Shown in pieces: positions 1 through 7,859 of a stretch of 49,127 nt of DNA. This stretch comes from Aquihabitans sp. GTDB taxonomy: Bacteria; Actinomycetota; Acidimicrobiia; Acidimicrobiales; Iamiaceae. The notes beneath the pieces are model-generated. The model worked only from the letters and a program-made list of their open reading frames with translations. It did no database searches and had not been told where the DNA came from. Where the stretch lies: assembly GCA_025353965.1 (NCBI GenBank), contig JANXNS010000032.1:1-49127 (forward strand), read 5' to 3'. Both the position numbers and the translations under genes were made by a program. How positions within the stretch are numbered: the stretch's first letter is position 1; every line of letters starts with the position of its first letter.

Positions 1-22
1 CCGAGGGCACCTGACCGTCACC

Positions 23-61
23 ATGGGTGGGTCTCTTCACATTATCGAGAGACCCACCCAT
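23..61. terminator. Perfect 14-bp stem-loop
   Basis: The arms atgggtgggtctct (23-36) and agagacccacccat (48-61) are exact reverse complements around an 11-base loop. Only three T residues follow on the plus strand, so it is a strong hairpin with a weak T tract. It sits just upstream of the first gene. It could terminate an upstream transcript or be a binding site or element-end structure. Confidence 0.5.
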
Positions 62-155
62 TTACCCTAAATACTGCCCTTTGGTCATCCCGGTCATGTT
101 TGACACGATGTTCGGAAAATTGGATAATTATAAATGCAAACGGAGAATTTGCCAT

Positions 156-500
156 ATGAACACTCAACAACATATTGAAGTAATAATTCCTTATCATCCA
201 GTCCGACATCAGCAGGTGGATCTCAGCCTGAACGGACCGGTAGCCATGTCGCGCACGGGGTATAACCCCTGGCAGGCCACAAGAAGTGGCAGATATCGTC
301 GTTCGAAGCCCGAGCTTTCCCCCGACGCGATAGCAGACCTCGAAGAGTATTTCACCCACCTTCGCAACTACTACGACATTCCTGATTCACAACCTGTCTT
401 CCCACCAATACCTAAGAGAGATAGAGCTAAACAGCTACCGAAGGAACAATGTATTGCGACTGGAAAGAACCGCAATGATCACCCCTGGAGGACGACATGA
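156..500 (+). CDS. Small unknown protein, first gene of the integrase operon
   Basis: I do not recognise this 114-residue protein. The ATG at 156 is chosen because a GGAGA ribosome site lies about 9 bases upstream; an in-frame GTG at 27 falls inside the upstream hairpin. The protein is hydrophilic, rich in Pro, Arg, His and Tyr, with an acidic helix-like stretch near residues 54-70 (SPDAIADLEEYFTHLRNYYD). No signal peptide or membrane segment is visible. Its stop overlaps the start of the ImmA/IrrE gene (ATGA at 497-500), so the two are probably translationally coupled. Regulators often precede ImmA-type proteases, but no helix-turn-helix is evident here, so a repressor role is only a guess. 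Confidence 0.5.
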   Translation: MNTQQHIEVIIPYHPVRHQQVDLSLNGPVAMSRTGYNPWQATRSGRYRRSKPELSPDAIADLEEYFTHLRNYYDIPDSQPVFPPIPKRDRAKQLPKEQCIATGKNRNDHPWRTT

Positions 501-1141
501 AGCGCTCGGTCCTCGCCCAGATCCGTGACATCGCCCCCATCCGACCCCTCACCAGACATGAGTCCATGGTCCTGGCCGAACAGCAAGCCCAGCGCCTCCT
601 CGAACTGCTTGGCATCACCGAGCCTCCCGTACTCGAAGAGGCAATCGCCCAGCTGGCTCGCATCGAGGTCGTCCACAAGAGCCCCTGGCCGGTCTCTGGC
701 GCCACTCAGTGGGTCAAGGGACGGTGGCTCGTAGTGCTCAACGGTTCCGAGCCCACCACCCGCCAACGATTCAGCCTCGCCCACGAACTCAAGCACATCA
801 TCGATCACCCCTTCATCGACACCCTGTACCACGGCATCGACTTCACGGATCGTCCCGAGTGGATCGAGCAAGTCTGCGACTACTTCGCCGGATGTCTTCT
901 GATGCCCCGCCCTTGGCTCAACCGGGCATGGACCAACTCCCGCCATGACCAACGCGCCATGGCCGACCTGTTCCATGTCTCCCCGGCTGCCATGACCACC
1001 CGGCTACGCCAGACCGGCCTGCTGCAGACCGTCACCCGACCCAGCCGTCACCGCTACGCGCTCGTCCCTCGCGGCAGCCACGGCTACGGCTACGGCAGCC
1101 GGTACCAGCGCGCTGCCAGCCCACCCATCCTCATCAACTAA
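497..1141 (+). CDS. ImmA/IrrE-family metallopeptidase
   Basis: This 214-residue protein has the zinc-protease motif HELKH at residues 96-100, preceded by RQRFSLA. It is followed by EQVCDYFAGCLLMP at 124-137, which supplies the third zinc ligand (probably E124) and the family's characteristic FA..LLMP segment. Known family members cleave phage or mobile-element repressors (ImmA) or stress regulators (IrrE). The gene overlaps the small upstream gene by ATGA, has a GGAGG site at 487-491, and lies 15 bases before the integrase gene. It plausibly controls element induction by cleaving a repressor, but no repressor is visible in the window. The C-terminal tail contains a GYGYG stretch of unknown role. 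Confidence 0.85.
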   Translation: MKRSVLAQIRDIAPIRPLTRHESMVLAEQQAQRLLELLGITEPPVLEEAIAQLARIEVVHKSPWPVSGATQWVKGRWLVVLNGSEPTTRQRFSLAHELKHIIDHPFIDTLYHGIDFTDRPEWIEQVCDYFAGCLLMPRPWLNRAWTNSRHDQRAMADLFHVSPAAMTTRLRQTGLLQTVTRPSRHRYALVPRGSHGYGYGSRYQRAASPPILIN

Positions 1142-1156
1142 CGCCAGGAGGCACCC

Positions 1157-2884
1157 ATGCCACAACCCCCACGCCCCACCGACAAGACCACGGTGGTCGC
1201 GCGCGGCATGGAACAACCAGCCACGGCCGAGCGGCTCTACCCCAGCAAGCGAGCCGTCATCTACCTGCGCGTGTCCACCGCCGCTCAGGCGACCACCAGC
1301 ACCGAAGGCGACGGGTATTCAATCACCGCCCAACGCAACGCCTGCCACCACAAGGCCGAGGCCATGGACGCGATGGTCATCGACGAGTACACCGACGCCG
1401 GGGAAAGCGCCCGCAGTAGTGACCGGCCACAACTCCAGGCCATGCTCAGTCGGCTCGTCAACGAACGTGACATCGACTACGTGATTGTCCACAAGGTCGA
1501 CCGCCTGGCCCGCAACCGGGCAGACGATGTCACCATCAACCTCATGATCACCAAGTCCGGTGCTCAGCTCGTCAGCGTCTCCGAGGCCATCGATGACTCG
1601 CCATCAGGGATGTTGCTCCACGGCATCATGAGCTCGATCGCGGAGTTCTACAGCCAGAACCTCGCAGGCGAGATCAAGAAGGGGATGCACCAGAAGGCCA
1701 AGGACGGCTGGTACCCCGGATCGGCACCGCTCGGCTACATCAACGTCCGCACGACGCGCAACGGCCAAGAAGTCCGATCCATCGAGATCGACCCCGAGCG
1801 CGGTCACCTGGTGCGCTGGGCCTTCGAGGCCTACGCCTCCGGCGAGTACAGCCTCAATCAACTTGCTGAAGCCCTCGCCGCCAAAGGACTCCGAAGCCGA
1901 TCGACCGCCACCCGGGCAGAGCAGTCGCTATCGGTTTCATCGCTCCAACGACTGCTGCGGAGCCGGAACTACATCGGCTTTCTCAAGTGGGGCGGCGTTG
2001 AATACAAGGGGCGCCACGAACCCCTCGTATCCATCGAGACCTTCGCCACCGTCCAAGCCATCATGAGCAGCCGCCTCCAGTCATCCGAGCGCTCACGCAC
2101 TCACCGCCACTACCTGAAGGGCTCGCTCTACTGCGCACGTTGTGGCTCGCGGATGTCGTTCACACGGGCGAGCGGACGCCACGGCGGCAAGTTCGACTAC
2201 TTCTACTGCCTCGGCCGACACAAGAACCGCAGCAGCTGCGACCTGCCCTACATGCCAGCAGCCAACCTCGAGGACCTCGTCATCGACCGGTACAGGTTCC
2301 TGCAGGTCAACGAGCTCACCGCTGAGCGGATCCGGGGCTACATGCTCGAAGCAATGCGCGCACGAAGCGCAGAGGCCAACAAGCACACCCAACGCGAACG
2401 ACGACGGATCCAACGACTTGAGGCCGAACGGCGAAAGCTCCTTCAAGCCCACCTCGCTGGGGCGATCCCTGTCGAACTCCTGAAGGAGGAACAGGAGCGC
2501 ATCATGTCCGAGTTGGCCAACGCCGGTGGGGCGCTCGCGGCCACCGAGATCAACTGGGAGCAGATCGAGAGCAACCTCGACCAGGCGCTGGCCCTGGCTT
2601 CGGTGTTCGCCAAGGCCTACGAAGACGCGACTCCGCAAATCCGACGTCGGATCAACCTGGCGGTGTTCACCAGGATCGACGTTGACGAAGACGGGACCGA
2701 AGTCACCTTGACGCCAGCCTTCGCCCACCTGCTCGCACAGGACCTCCTGGCCGAACTTTCAGAGAAAACAACGAACCCCGGCGCCGCTGTGCGGGACCGG
2801 GGTTCGAATAAGGGCCACTTGGTGGAGCTAAGGGGAATCGAACCCCTGACCTCTTCCATGCCATGGAAGCGCTCTACCAACTGA
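1157..2884 (+). CDS. Large serine recombinase (integrase)
   Basis: This 575-residue site-specific recombinase has an N-terminal resolvase domain with YLRVS and catalytic Ser40. Conserved arginines are at DRPQL (R90) and DRLARN (R116, R119). A Recombinase domain follows at about 185-300, then a zinc ribbon with C326, C329, C351 and C361, then a charged coiled coil at about 395-450. This is the layout of large serine integrases such as those of phiC31 type, which recombine attP and attB without host topology requirements. An AGGAGG site precedes the ATG. The last 20 residues (from about 556) are encoded by the antisense strand of tRNA-Ala, so this tail is probably set by the attachment site rather than by integrase function. 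No excisionase-like directionality factor is recognisable. Confidence 0.95.
   Translation: MPQPPRPTDKTTVVARGMEQPATAERLYPSKRAVIYLRVSTAAQATTSTEGDGYSITAQRNACHHKAEAMDAMVIDEYTDAGESARSSDRPQLQAMLSRLVNERDIDYVIVHKVDRLARNRADDVTINLMITKSGAQLVSVSEAIDDSPSGMLLHGIMSSIAEFYSQNLAGEIKKGMHQKAKDGWYPGSAPLGYINVRTTRNGQEVRSIEIDPERGHLVRWAFEAYASGEYSLNQLAEALAAKGLRSRSTATRAEQSLSVSSLQRLLRSRNYIGFLKWGGVEYKGRHEPLVSIETFATVQAIMSSRLQSSERSRTHRHYLKGSLYCARCGSRMSFTRASGRHGGKFDYFYCLGRHKNRSSCDLPYMPAANLEDLVIDRYRFLQVNELTAERIRGYMLEAMRARSAEANKHTQRERRRIQRLEAERRKLLQAHLAGAIPVELLKEEQERIMSELANAGGALAATEINWEQIESNLDQALALASVFAKAYEDATPQIRRRINLAVFTRIDVDEDGTEVTLTPAFAHLLAQDLLAELSEKTTNPGAAVRDRGSNKGHLVELRGIEPLTSSMPWKRSTN
2761..2806 (-). terminator. Rho-independent terminator of tRNA-Ala
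   Basis: On the minus strand, just downstream of the tRNA, arms cgaaccccgg and ccggggttcg (2772-2781 and 2797-2806) form a 10-bp GC-rich stem with a 15-base loop. The stem is followed by TTGTTTTCTCT. It lies inside the 3' part of the integrase reading frame on the other strand. Confidence 0.75.
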
Positions 2885-2895
2885 GCTATAGCCCC
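2823..2895 (-). tRNA. tRNA-Ala (anticodon GGC)
   Basis: The minus strand folds as a complete 73-base tRNA. The acceptor stem is GGGGCTA/TAGCTCC with discriminator A, the D arm is GCTC...GAGC, the anticodon stem is CTTCC/GGAAG and the loop is ATGGCAT, giving anticodon GGC for alanine. The T arm is AGGGG/CCCCT with loop TTCGATT. No CCA is encoded. The 3' half overlaps the end of the serine integrase gene on the opposite strand, so it is the likely insertion target of that element. Confidence 0.97.
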
Positions 2896-2907
2896 GTGGG
2901 ACTGATT

Positions 2908-2937
2908 ATCCTAGGGGTCGGTGCAAGCCGCGGCCAA
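2908..2937 (-). promoter_or_regulatory. Promoter of tRNA-Ala
   Basis: On the minus strand, TTGGCC (2932-2937) and TAGGAT (2908-2913) are separated by 18 bases. The -10 element ends 12 bases before the mature tRNA 5' end, which suits a short precursor leader. Confidence 0.6.
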
Positions 2938-2948
2938 GTTCGCTCCGG

Positions 2949-3362
2949 TCACGCGCCGGCAGTTGCCGCATTGCCAGCATTGGGCTGGTCAACGGGGGCG
3001 TCTGGGTCCTGCCAGGCCAGACGGGGCACGTCCGACCAGAGGCGTTCAAGGTCGTAATAGGCCCGGGCTTCGTCCAGGAACACGTGGACCACGAAGTCTC
3101 CGTAATCCATGAGTATCCAACGGGCGTCGCTCAGGCCTTCGACCCGGATTGGCTTGCCTCCGCCCGCGTCGCTCACCCGATATTCGATCTCCTCAGCGAT
3201 GCTCTTGACGAGCCGGGGGTTCGACGCTGAAGCGATGATGAAGTACTCACAAACCGCCAGGACCGGGCCGACCTCGAGCACCACCACATCTACCGCGGAC
3301 TTGGAGTCAGCGGCGCGTGCCGCTTCGACGGCCCAACGGGCTTCTGGGGTGGGTTGGCTCAT
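2949..3362 (-). CDS. rsfS: Ribosomal silencing factor RsfS
   Basis: This 137-residue protein matches the RsfS/Iojap family. It contains the core CEYFIIASASNPRLVKSIAEE, followed by GLSDARWILMDYGDFVVHVF and the typical AR.YYDLERLW ending. RsfS binds uL14 on the 50S subunit and blocks subunit joining when nutrients are scarce. The ATG at 3362 overlaps the stop of the upstream LCP-like gene (TGATG) and has a GGAGGA site. The order nadD, LCP, rsfS on one strand indicates a single operon and is common in actinobacteria. The C-terminal 20 residues are Ala/Pro/Asn-rich and probably disordered. Confidence 0.95.
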   Translation of the reverse strand: MSQPTPEARWAVEAARAADSKSAVDVVVLEVGPVLAVCEYFIIASASNPRLVKSIAEEIEYRVSDAGGGKPIRVEGLSDARWILMDYGDFVVHVFLDEARAYYDLERLWSDVPRLAWQDPDAPVDQPNAGNAATAGA

Positions 3363-4795
3363 CAGGGTCCTCCGGTGGGAATGGTGCTGGTTGTCGTGGC
3401 CTGTTGGTCGCCAAGAAGATCTCGGCCCAGCACCACCGTTACATCGACGTTGTCTGGCGCCTGTCGGTCCAGACGGATGGTGCCAGTGCCACCGAGCGCA
3501 GTCATGAGTATTTGGGCGTAGGTGCGCTGGACCGGGTTGGCATAAACAATCGTGGTCTTATCCCGCCCAAAGCTCGGGCCGTTGCCGACCACCGTAACGG
3601 TGCCCTTGTACGCAACCACTTTCCGAGTGATCTTGGTCGGTATGGGGGCAGCGGCCACGCCGTTGAGTAGCCGTACCGTCGTACGCGAGCCCGGGTAGGC
3701 GGCGTCTGGCGCCGGTACGGCTTCCGCTATGAGATCGGTGATGGCCGCGTTGTCTGGCGTGTAGCGCGCCTGGTTGCCGAAGGCCGTGTCGACAGTGAAC
3801 TTCCCGGGGAGGGTGTTGTAGGTGACATCACCAGCAGCGAGGGTGCGGATGAATCGTCCAAGACCGGTGGACGTCTCGCCCAGCACCGCGTCGGTCCGGC
3901 TGGACCCGGCCACCGCCGCCAACCAGGCCCGCAACAGTTCCTGCTGCCGGGGGAACCGGCTGAGGTCGTCCTCGCCATCGCGGGTGGCGGTCAGGTAGGG
4001 CCCAACGAGGTCCGCCGCTATTTGAATCTCTCCCGCAGGCATCGCCGTTCCGTTGAGATTAAGTGGGTCCGAGTTGAAAAGGCCGAAGGGAGCGACAGGC
4101 GCAACCAGTTGGCTCCAGCCACGGTCGTCGACCTCGAAAACGTCGTCTATACCCACGTTGAGGACGCTGGCCGCTTGGTACGCCACCTGTTGTGCCGACG
4201 CAGTGTGGTTACCCCCGGTCATGGTGAACGCTGTTCGGAGGCGGTCAATGCCAAACGCGGGCTTGGGGATTGTGGTGTCGAGGGGGAGGAAAATGACCGA
4301 CCCACCTTTGTCGCCCGCAAGCGAAAGGAAGGTGAGGTTCACGGGCACCCCCTTTGCGTCGTTCTGGATCAGCAAAGCGGTGGGCGTGGAAATGACGAGT
4401 TCCTCGAAGCCAGGATCCGCGGGGGCTGCCCCGGCGTCCCCCTGCTTTCCGTCGGTACTTTGCGACACGAGCCGGTAGCCGGCGTACCCCAGGCCGGGAA
4501 TGGAAGCCACCAGTGCGATCAGTAGGACGGCAAAGCCCACTCGCCGAAACCACGTTGGCCGAGGGGAGGCGGGCTGGGGCTTCTGCTCCAAAATGACGGC
4601 AGGAACCGCGGCCCGTTCAGCCTCCTCGCCAAGATCGGGGATCCGCGACAAAGACTGGCGAAGACTTTCCCGCAGCACGGGCGCCGGCTCGACTTCGGGC
4701 TGAATGACTGGTGCCGGGCCACCGAGAGCCTGCTGACGAAAGTTCCGATCAGGTCGATTCCGCCGGGTGGGGGGTGTCGGCGGCTCCGGGGTCAT
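3362..4795 (-). CDS. Membrane protein with degenerate LytR-CpsA-Psr domain and LytR C-terminal domain
   Basis: This protein is about 477 residues long. A Pro-rich cytosolic N-terminus leads to one membrane segment (VGFAVLLIALVASIPGLGYA). An extracytoplasmic LCP-like domain comes next, and then a LytR_C-like domain near the C-terminus (TTVRLLNGV...KVVAYKGTVTVVG). LCP enzymes attach glycopolymers to peptidoglycan and use an arginine in a PRD motif. Here the equivalent reads PLDT, and the usual downstream arginine pair is not evident, so transferase activity is doubtful. Translation could begin at ATG 4795, 4 bases after the nadD stop, or at GTG 4816 inside nadD; neither has a clear ribosome site. 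The tail ends in Thr/Ser/Pro. A binding or scaffolding role in the wall is possible. Confidence 0.75.
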   Translation of the reverse strand: MTPEPPTPPTRRNRPDRNFRQQALGGPAPVIQPEVEPAPVLRESLRQSLSRIPDLGEEAERAAVPAVILEQKPQPASPRPTWFRRVGFAVLLIALVASIPGLGYAGYRLVSQSTDGKQGDAGAAPADPGFEELVISTPTALLIQNDAKGVPVNLTFLSLAGDKGGSVIFLPLDTTIPKPAFGIDRLRTAFTMTGGNHTASAQQVAYQAASVLNVGIDDVFEVDDRGWSQLVAPVAPFGLFNSDPLNLNGTAMPAGEIQIAADLVGPYLTATRDGEDDLSRFPRQQELLRAWLAAVAGSSRTDAVLGETSTGLGRFIRTLAAGDVTYNTLPGKFTVDTAFGNQARYTPDNAAITDLIAEAVPAPDAAYPGSRTTVRLLNGVAAAPIPTKITRKVVAYKGTVTVVGNGPSFGRDKTTIVYANPVQRTYAQILMTALGGTGTIRLDRQAPDNVDVTVVLGRDLLGDQQATTTSTIPTGGP

Positions 4796-4799
4796 CTGG

Positions 4800-5396
4800 T
4801 CAACGATAGAGCGCACGCTCGGTAATGCAGGTCACCACGGCTGCGGGGGTGAGGTAGTCGATCGATCGGCCGTCGGCCACGCGATGGCGCAACTCAGTGC
4901 TGGAAATTTCCAGCGCCGGAATATCGATCCTGGTCCAGCTGAACCCGTCGTCAATCGGCGTAGGTGTTCCGGGGCGGTCGACCACCACCAGCGTGGTCAG
5001 TTGCGCTACCTCCTGATGACGGTCCCACGTGGCAAAGCCTGCGGCGGCGTCGTTGCCGAGGATGAGAAACAGTTCACTGTCCGGTTCGTCTTTGCCCACG
5101 GTGGCCAACGTGTCGGCGGTGAAGCTGAGCCCGCCACGCCGGATCTCAATGTCGCTGACCTGCAAACCAGCGCAACCAGCAACTGCCGCTTCCACCATGG
5201 CTAGGCGGTCGGTAGCGGGGCTCACAGGCCTGTTTCCGACCTTCTGCCACGGCGCATTGGCCACCACGAGCAGCACCACATCAAGTTTCAGCGCGTGGCG
5301 AGCATCAAGAGCAGCAACAAGGTGGCCGATATGAGGAGGATCAAAGGTCCCCCCAAAAATTCCAATCCGCCGAGGCGGTCCGCTCCGGATACTCAC
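4800..5396 (-). CDS. nadD: Nicotinate-nucleotide adenylyltransferase
   Basis: NadD converts nicotinate mononucleotide and ATP to deamido-NAD in NAD synthesis. The 198-residue sequence has the nucleotidyltransferase signature GIFGGTFDPPHIGH at 12-25 with the HxGH pair at H22 and H25. The ISSTELR motif near the C-terminus matches the second phosphate-binding signature. The start is a GTG at 5396. It is the first gene of the minus-strand nadD-LCP-rsfS unit and is divergent from the sigma-factor gene. The shared 184-base gap contains the small inverted repeat GTGAC-N4-GTCAC (5433-5446), otherwise nothing clear. Confidence 0.95.
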   Translation of the reverse strand: MSIRSGPPRRIGIFGGTFDPPHIGHLVAALDARHALKLDVVLLVVANAPWQKVGNRPVSPATDRLAMVEAAVAGCAGLQVSDIEIRRGGLSFTADTLATVGKDEPDSELFLILGNDAAAGFATWDRHQEVAQLTTLVVVDRPGTPTPIDDGFSWTRIDIPALEISSTELRHRVADGRSIDYLTPAAVVTCITERALYR

Positions 5397-5580
5397 CGGA
5401 GCCCTTTCACCATGTCAGCCACCCAAATGCGCCGAGTGACCCGTGTCACCGGCAAATCGGGAAGAAGGTTGGGGGTAGTCACGGTTTCAAATTACCTGGA
5501 AGCAACTTGCTGGTTCGGACTCTTAGCGAGACCGGGTCAACGGGAATGGTCAAAAGCCCCGACGTGTTGAAGAGGTAGTC

Positions 5581-6411
5581 ATGAGTGATTCGGTTGGTCA
5601 GTACCTCAACGAAATTGGCGCGGTGGCGTTGCTCACCGCTGAAGAAGAACGCGAGCTCTCCCAAATCATCGAACGGGGCGTAGCGGCCCGGGAGCGGCTG
5701 GCGGCAGGAGACGGGTCCCTGGAGGACCGCCGTCTAGACCGCTCGGCAGCTCGGGCCAAGGACCGGTTCATCCGAGCCAACCTGCGCCTCGTCGTGAGCA
5801 TCGCCCGGCGCTACCCCCTGCCTCCCGGCATGGAACTGCTGGACCTCATCCAGGAAGGCAACCTCGGCCTGGAGCATGCCGTCGACAAGTTCGATTGGCG
5901 TAAAGGGTTCAAGTTCTCCACCTACGCAACGTTCTGGATCCGTCAGGCCATCGGCCGGGCGCTTGACCAGAAGGCCAGCTTGGTGCGGTTGCCCGGAGAT
6001 CGCTCGGCCAGCCTGCGGGCTGCGCTTCGCCAGGTTTCTGGCGACGGAGACGAGCTGGATGACGAGCACGCTCGCCTGCACCGCCTAGCCACTCCCACCT
6101 CGCTAGATCGGGTGGTTGGCGATGATGATGGCTCAGAGTTGGTGGATCTCCTCGCCGACGACAACCCCGGCCCAGAAGATCTGGCCCTAGCCAACGAAGA
6201 AGACCGCATGGTCACCGGGCTGCTCGATGTGCTCGATGGTCGGGCTCGCTTCGCCGTCGAACAGCGCTTCGGCCTCCACGACGGGCGCAAGAAGTCCTAC
6301 CGGGAAGTGGGCGAGGAACTCGGTGTCACGGCCGAGGCTGCCCGCCGCATGGTCAAGCGGGCCGTCAACGCAGTCCGCACCGAAGCCGCATCCCGCATAG
6401 ACGCGGCCTAA
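5581..6411 (+). CDS. Sigma-70 family RNA polymerase sigma factor (group 2-like)
   Basis: This 276-residue sigma factor lacks region 1.1. Region 1.2 is at the N-terminus (VGQYLNEIGAVALLTAEEE). Region 2 follows with RANLRLVVSIARRY, DLIQEGNLGLEHAVDKFDW and GFKFSTYATFWIRQAI, which carry core-binding and -10 recognition residues. Region 3 is short. Region 4 is at the C-terminus with a helix-turn-helix (SYREVGEELGVTAEAARRMV) that would contact -35 elements. The strong region 2 match to primary sigma factors indicates a TANNNT-type -10 preference. A GAGGT site precedes the ATG. No anti-sigma gene is adjacent, so how it is controlled is unknown. Confidence 0.9.
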   Translation: MSDSVGQYLNEIGAVALLTAEEERELSQIIERGVAARERLAAGDGSLEDRRLDRSAARAKDRFIRANLRLVVSIARRYPLPPGMELLDLIQEGNLGLEHAVDKFDWRKGFKFSTYATFWIRQAIGRALDQKASLVRLPGDRSASLRAALRQVSGDGDELDDEHARLHRLATPTSLDRVVGDDDGSELVDLLADDNPGPEDLALANEEDRMVTGLLDVLDGRARFAVEQRFGLHDGRKKSYREVGEELGVTAEAARRMVKRAVNAVRTEAASRIDAA

Positions 6412-6422
6412 ACGAGCGCCGG

Positions 6423-6473
6423 CGCCAGACGACTGCGGAAACCCGCTTTGCGTCTGGCGTGCTCGTAGAGCAC
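6423..6473 (+). terminator. Two stem-loops between the sigma and aroG genes
   Basis: CGCCAGACG (6423-6431) pairs with CGTCTGGCG (6451-6459). Immediately after, GTGCTC-GTA-GAGCAC (6459-6473) forms a tight hairpin followed by CCTTTTC. The second hairpin resembles a short terminator for the sigma gene. Together they occupy the region of a possible GTG start for aroG at 6459, which argues that translation starts further down. Confidence 0.45.
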
Positions 6474-6482
6474 CCTTTTCAC

Positions 6483-7835
6483 GTGTCCTCTGCCTCCTCC
6501 ACTTGGTCGCCTGCTTCTTGGCGCGAAAAAAACGCCGCCCAGCAGCCAGATTGGCCAGACGAGGCGGCACTCGAGGCAGTCCTCACGCAGATGGCCACCA
6601 TGCCTCCGCTGGTGTTCGCCGGAGAAGCCCGAGCGCTTACGAGCCAGCTCGGTCACGTGGCCAACGGTGAGGCCTTCCTCCTGCAGGCCGGCGACTGCGC
6701 GGAGTCGTTCGATGCCTTCGGCGCCGACGCCATCCGGGACAAGCTCAAGGTCATTCTCCAGATGGCGGTGGTACTCACTTACTCCTCCGGTGTGCCCACG
6801 GTGAAGGTCGGCCGCATCGCCGGGCAGTTCGCCAAGCCCCGGTCCTCGCCCACCGAACTCATCGATGGCGTCGAGTTCCCCTCATTCCGCGGGCATTTGG
6901 TGAACGACATCACGCCGACCGAGGCCGCACGGATGCCGGATCCCAACCGGCTCCTGCAGGCATACCACCAGTCGTCGTCCACCCTGAACCTCCTCCGGGC
7001 GTTCACCAAGGGCGGCTACGCTGATCTCCGCCAGGTCCACACGTGGAATCAAGAATTTGTGGCCGCCAGCACCGAGGGCCGCCGCTACGAGCGGGTTGCC
7101 GACGAAATCGACCGCGCCCTGCGGTTCATGCAGGCTTGCGGTATCAACACCACTACCCAGCCCAACCTCCACCAAGTGGACTTTTACACCTCCCACGAGG
7201 CGCTGGTCTTGGGCTACGAAGAGGCGCTCACTCGGCAAGATTCCATCACCGGCGAGTGGTACGACTGCTCGGCTCACCTGGTCTGGATTGGTGAGCGCAC
7301 TCGACAGCTTGATGGCGCGCACGTGGAATTTTTCTCGGGGATCAACAACCCGATTGGCTGCAAGCTCGGCCCCACGGCCACGGCGGAAGAAGCCATCGCC
7401 CTCTGCGAGCGGCTCAATCCGGAGCGTATTCCCGGCCGCCTCACATTCATCACCCGCATGGGCGCCGACAAGATCGAGGCCGGCCTCCCGCCGCTCCTGG
7501 CCGCCGTCCGAGACGCCGGCCACCCGGTGGTGTGGACGTGTGACCCCATGCACGGCAACACGTTCTCTGCCCCCGATGGCCACAAGACCCGCCGCTTCGA
7601 CGACATTCTGGCCGAGATCGCTGGCTTCTTCGCTGCGCACAACAGCGAAGGAACTTGGCCAGGTGGCGTACATGTGGAGCTCACGGGGGACGACGTGACC
7701 GAGTGCCTCGGCGGATCCTTTGAGATTCTCGACACCGATCTCGGGTCCCGCTACGAGACTATGTGCGACCCGCGTCTCAATGGCCGCCAGTCGATCGACC
7801 TTGCCTTTGCAGTGGCAGAACTTCTCCGAGTCTGA
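6483..7835 (+). CDS. aroG: 3-deoxy-7-phosphoheptulonate synthase, class II
   Basis: This enzyme condenses phosphoenolpyruvate and erythrose 4-phosphate, the first step of the shikimate pathway. The sequence follows the mycobacterial class II (plant-like) enzyme throughout: AAQQPDWP near the start, FLLQAGDCAESF, VLTYSSGVPTVKVGRIAGQFAKPRSS, IWGERTR-like WIGERTRQLDGAH, NPIGCKLGP, WTCDPMHGN and a C-terminal ETMCDPRLN. The GTG at 6483 gives about 450 residues; a GTG at 6459 would add 8 but lies in a hairpin. The long N-terminal allosteric inserts of the mycobacterial enzyme appear only partly conserved, so feedback behaviour cannot be predicted. Confidence 0.93.
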   Translation: MSSASSTWSPASWREKNAAQQPDWPDEAALEAVLTQMATMPPLVFAGEARALTSQLGHVANGEAFLLQAGDCAESFDAFGADAIRDKLKVILQMAVVLTYSSGVPTVKVGRIAGQFAKPRSSPTELIDGVEFPSFRGHLVNDITPTEAARMPDPNRLLQAYHQSSSTLNLLRAFTKGGYADLRQVHTWNQEFVAASTEGRRYERVADEIDRALRFMQACGINTTTQPNLHQVDFYTSHEALVLGYEEALTRQDSITGEWYDCSAHLVWIGERTRQLDGAHVEFFSGINNPIGCKLGPTATAEEAIALCERLNPERIPGRLTFITRMGADKIEAGLPPLLAAVRDAGHPVVWTCDPMHGNTFSAPDGHKTRRFDDILAEIAGFFAAHNSEGTWPGGVHVELTGDDVTECLGGSFEILDTDLGSRYETMCDPRLNGRQSIDLAFAVAELLRV

Positions 7836-7859
7836 GTGCTCTGACCAGGCAATCCGCTC

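Larger units (their letters stand above)
1..2823 (+). mobile_element. Partial integrated element ending at tRNA-Ala
   Basis: The left end of the window carries a large serine integrase, an ImmA/IrrE-type protease and a small unknown protein, all on the plus strand. The integrase abuts and overlaps the 3' end of a tRNA-Ala gene. This is the usual arrangement of an element inserted in a tRNA 3' end. The stretch around 60-250 is visibly more AT-rich than the rest of the window, which fits foreign origin. The other element boundary must lie left of the window, so its size and cargo cannot be judged. The exact crossover point is not determined; 2823 is the outer edge of the tRNA. Confidence 0.55.
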
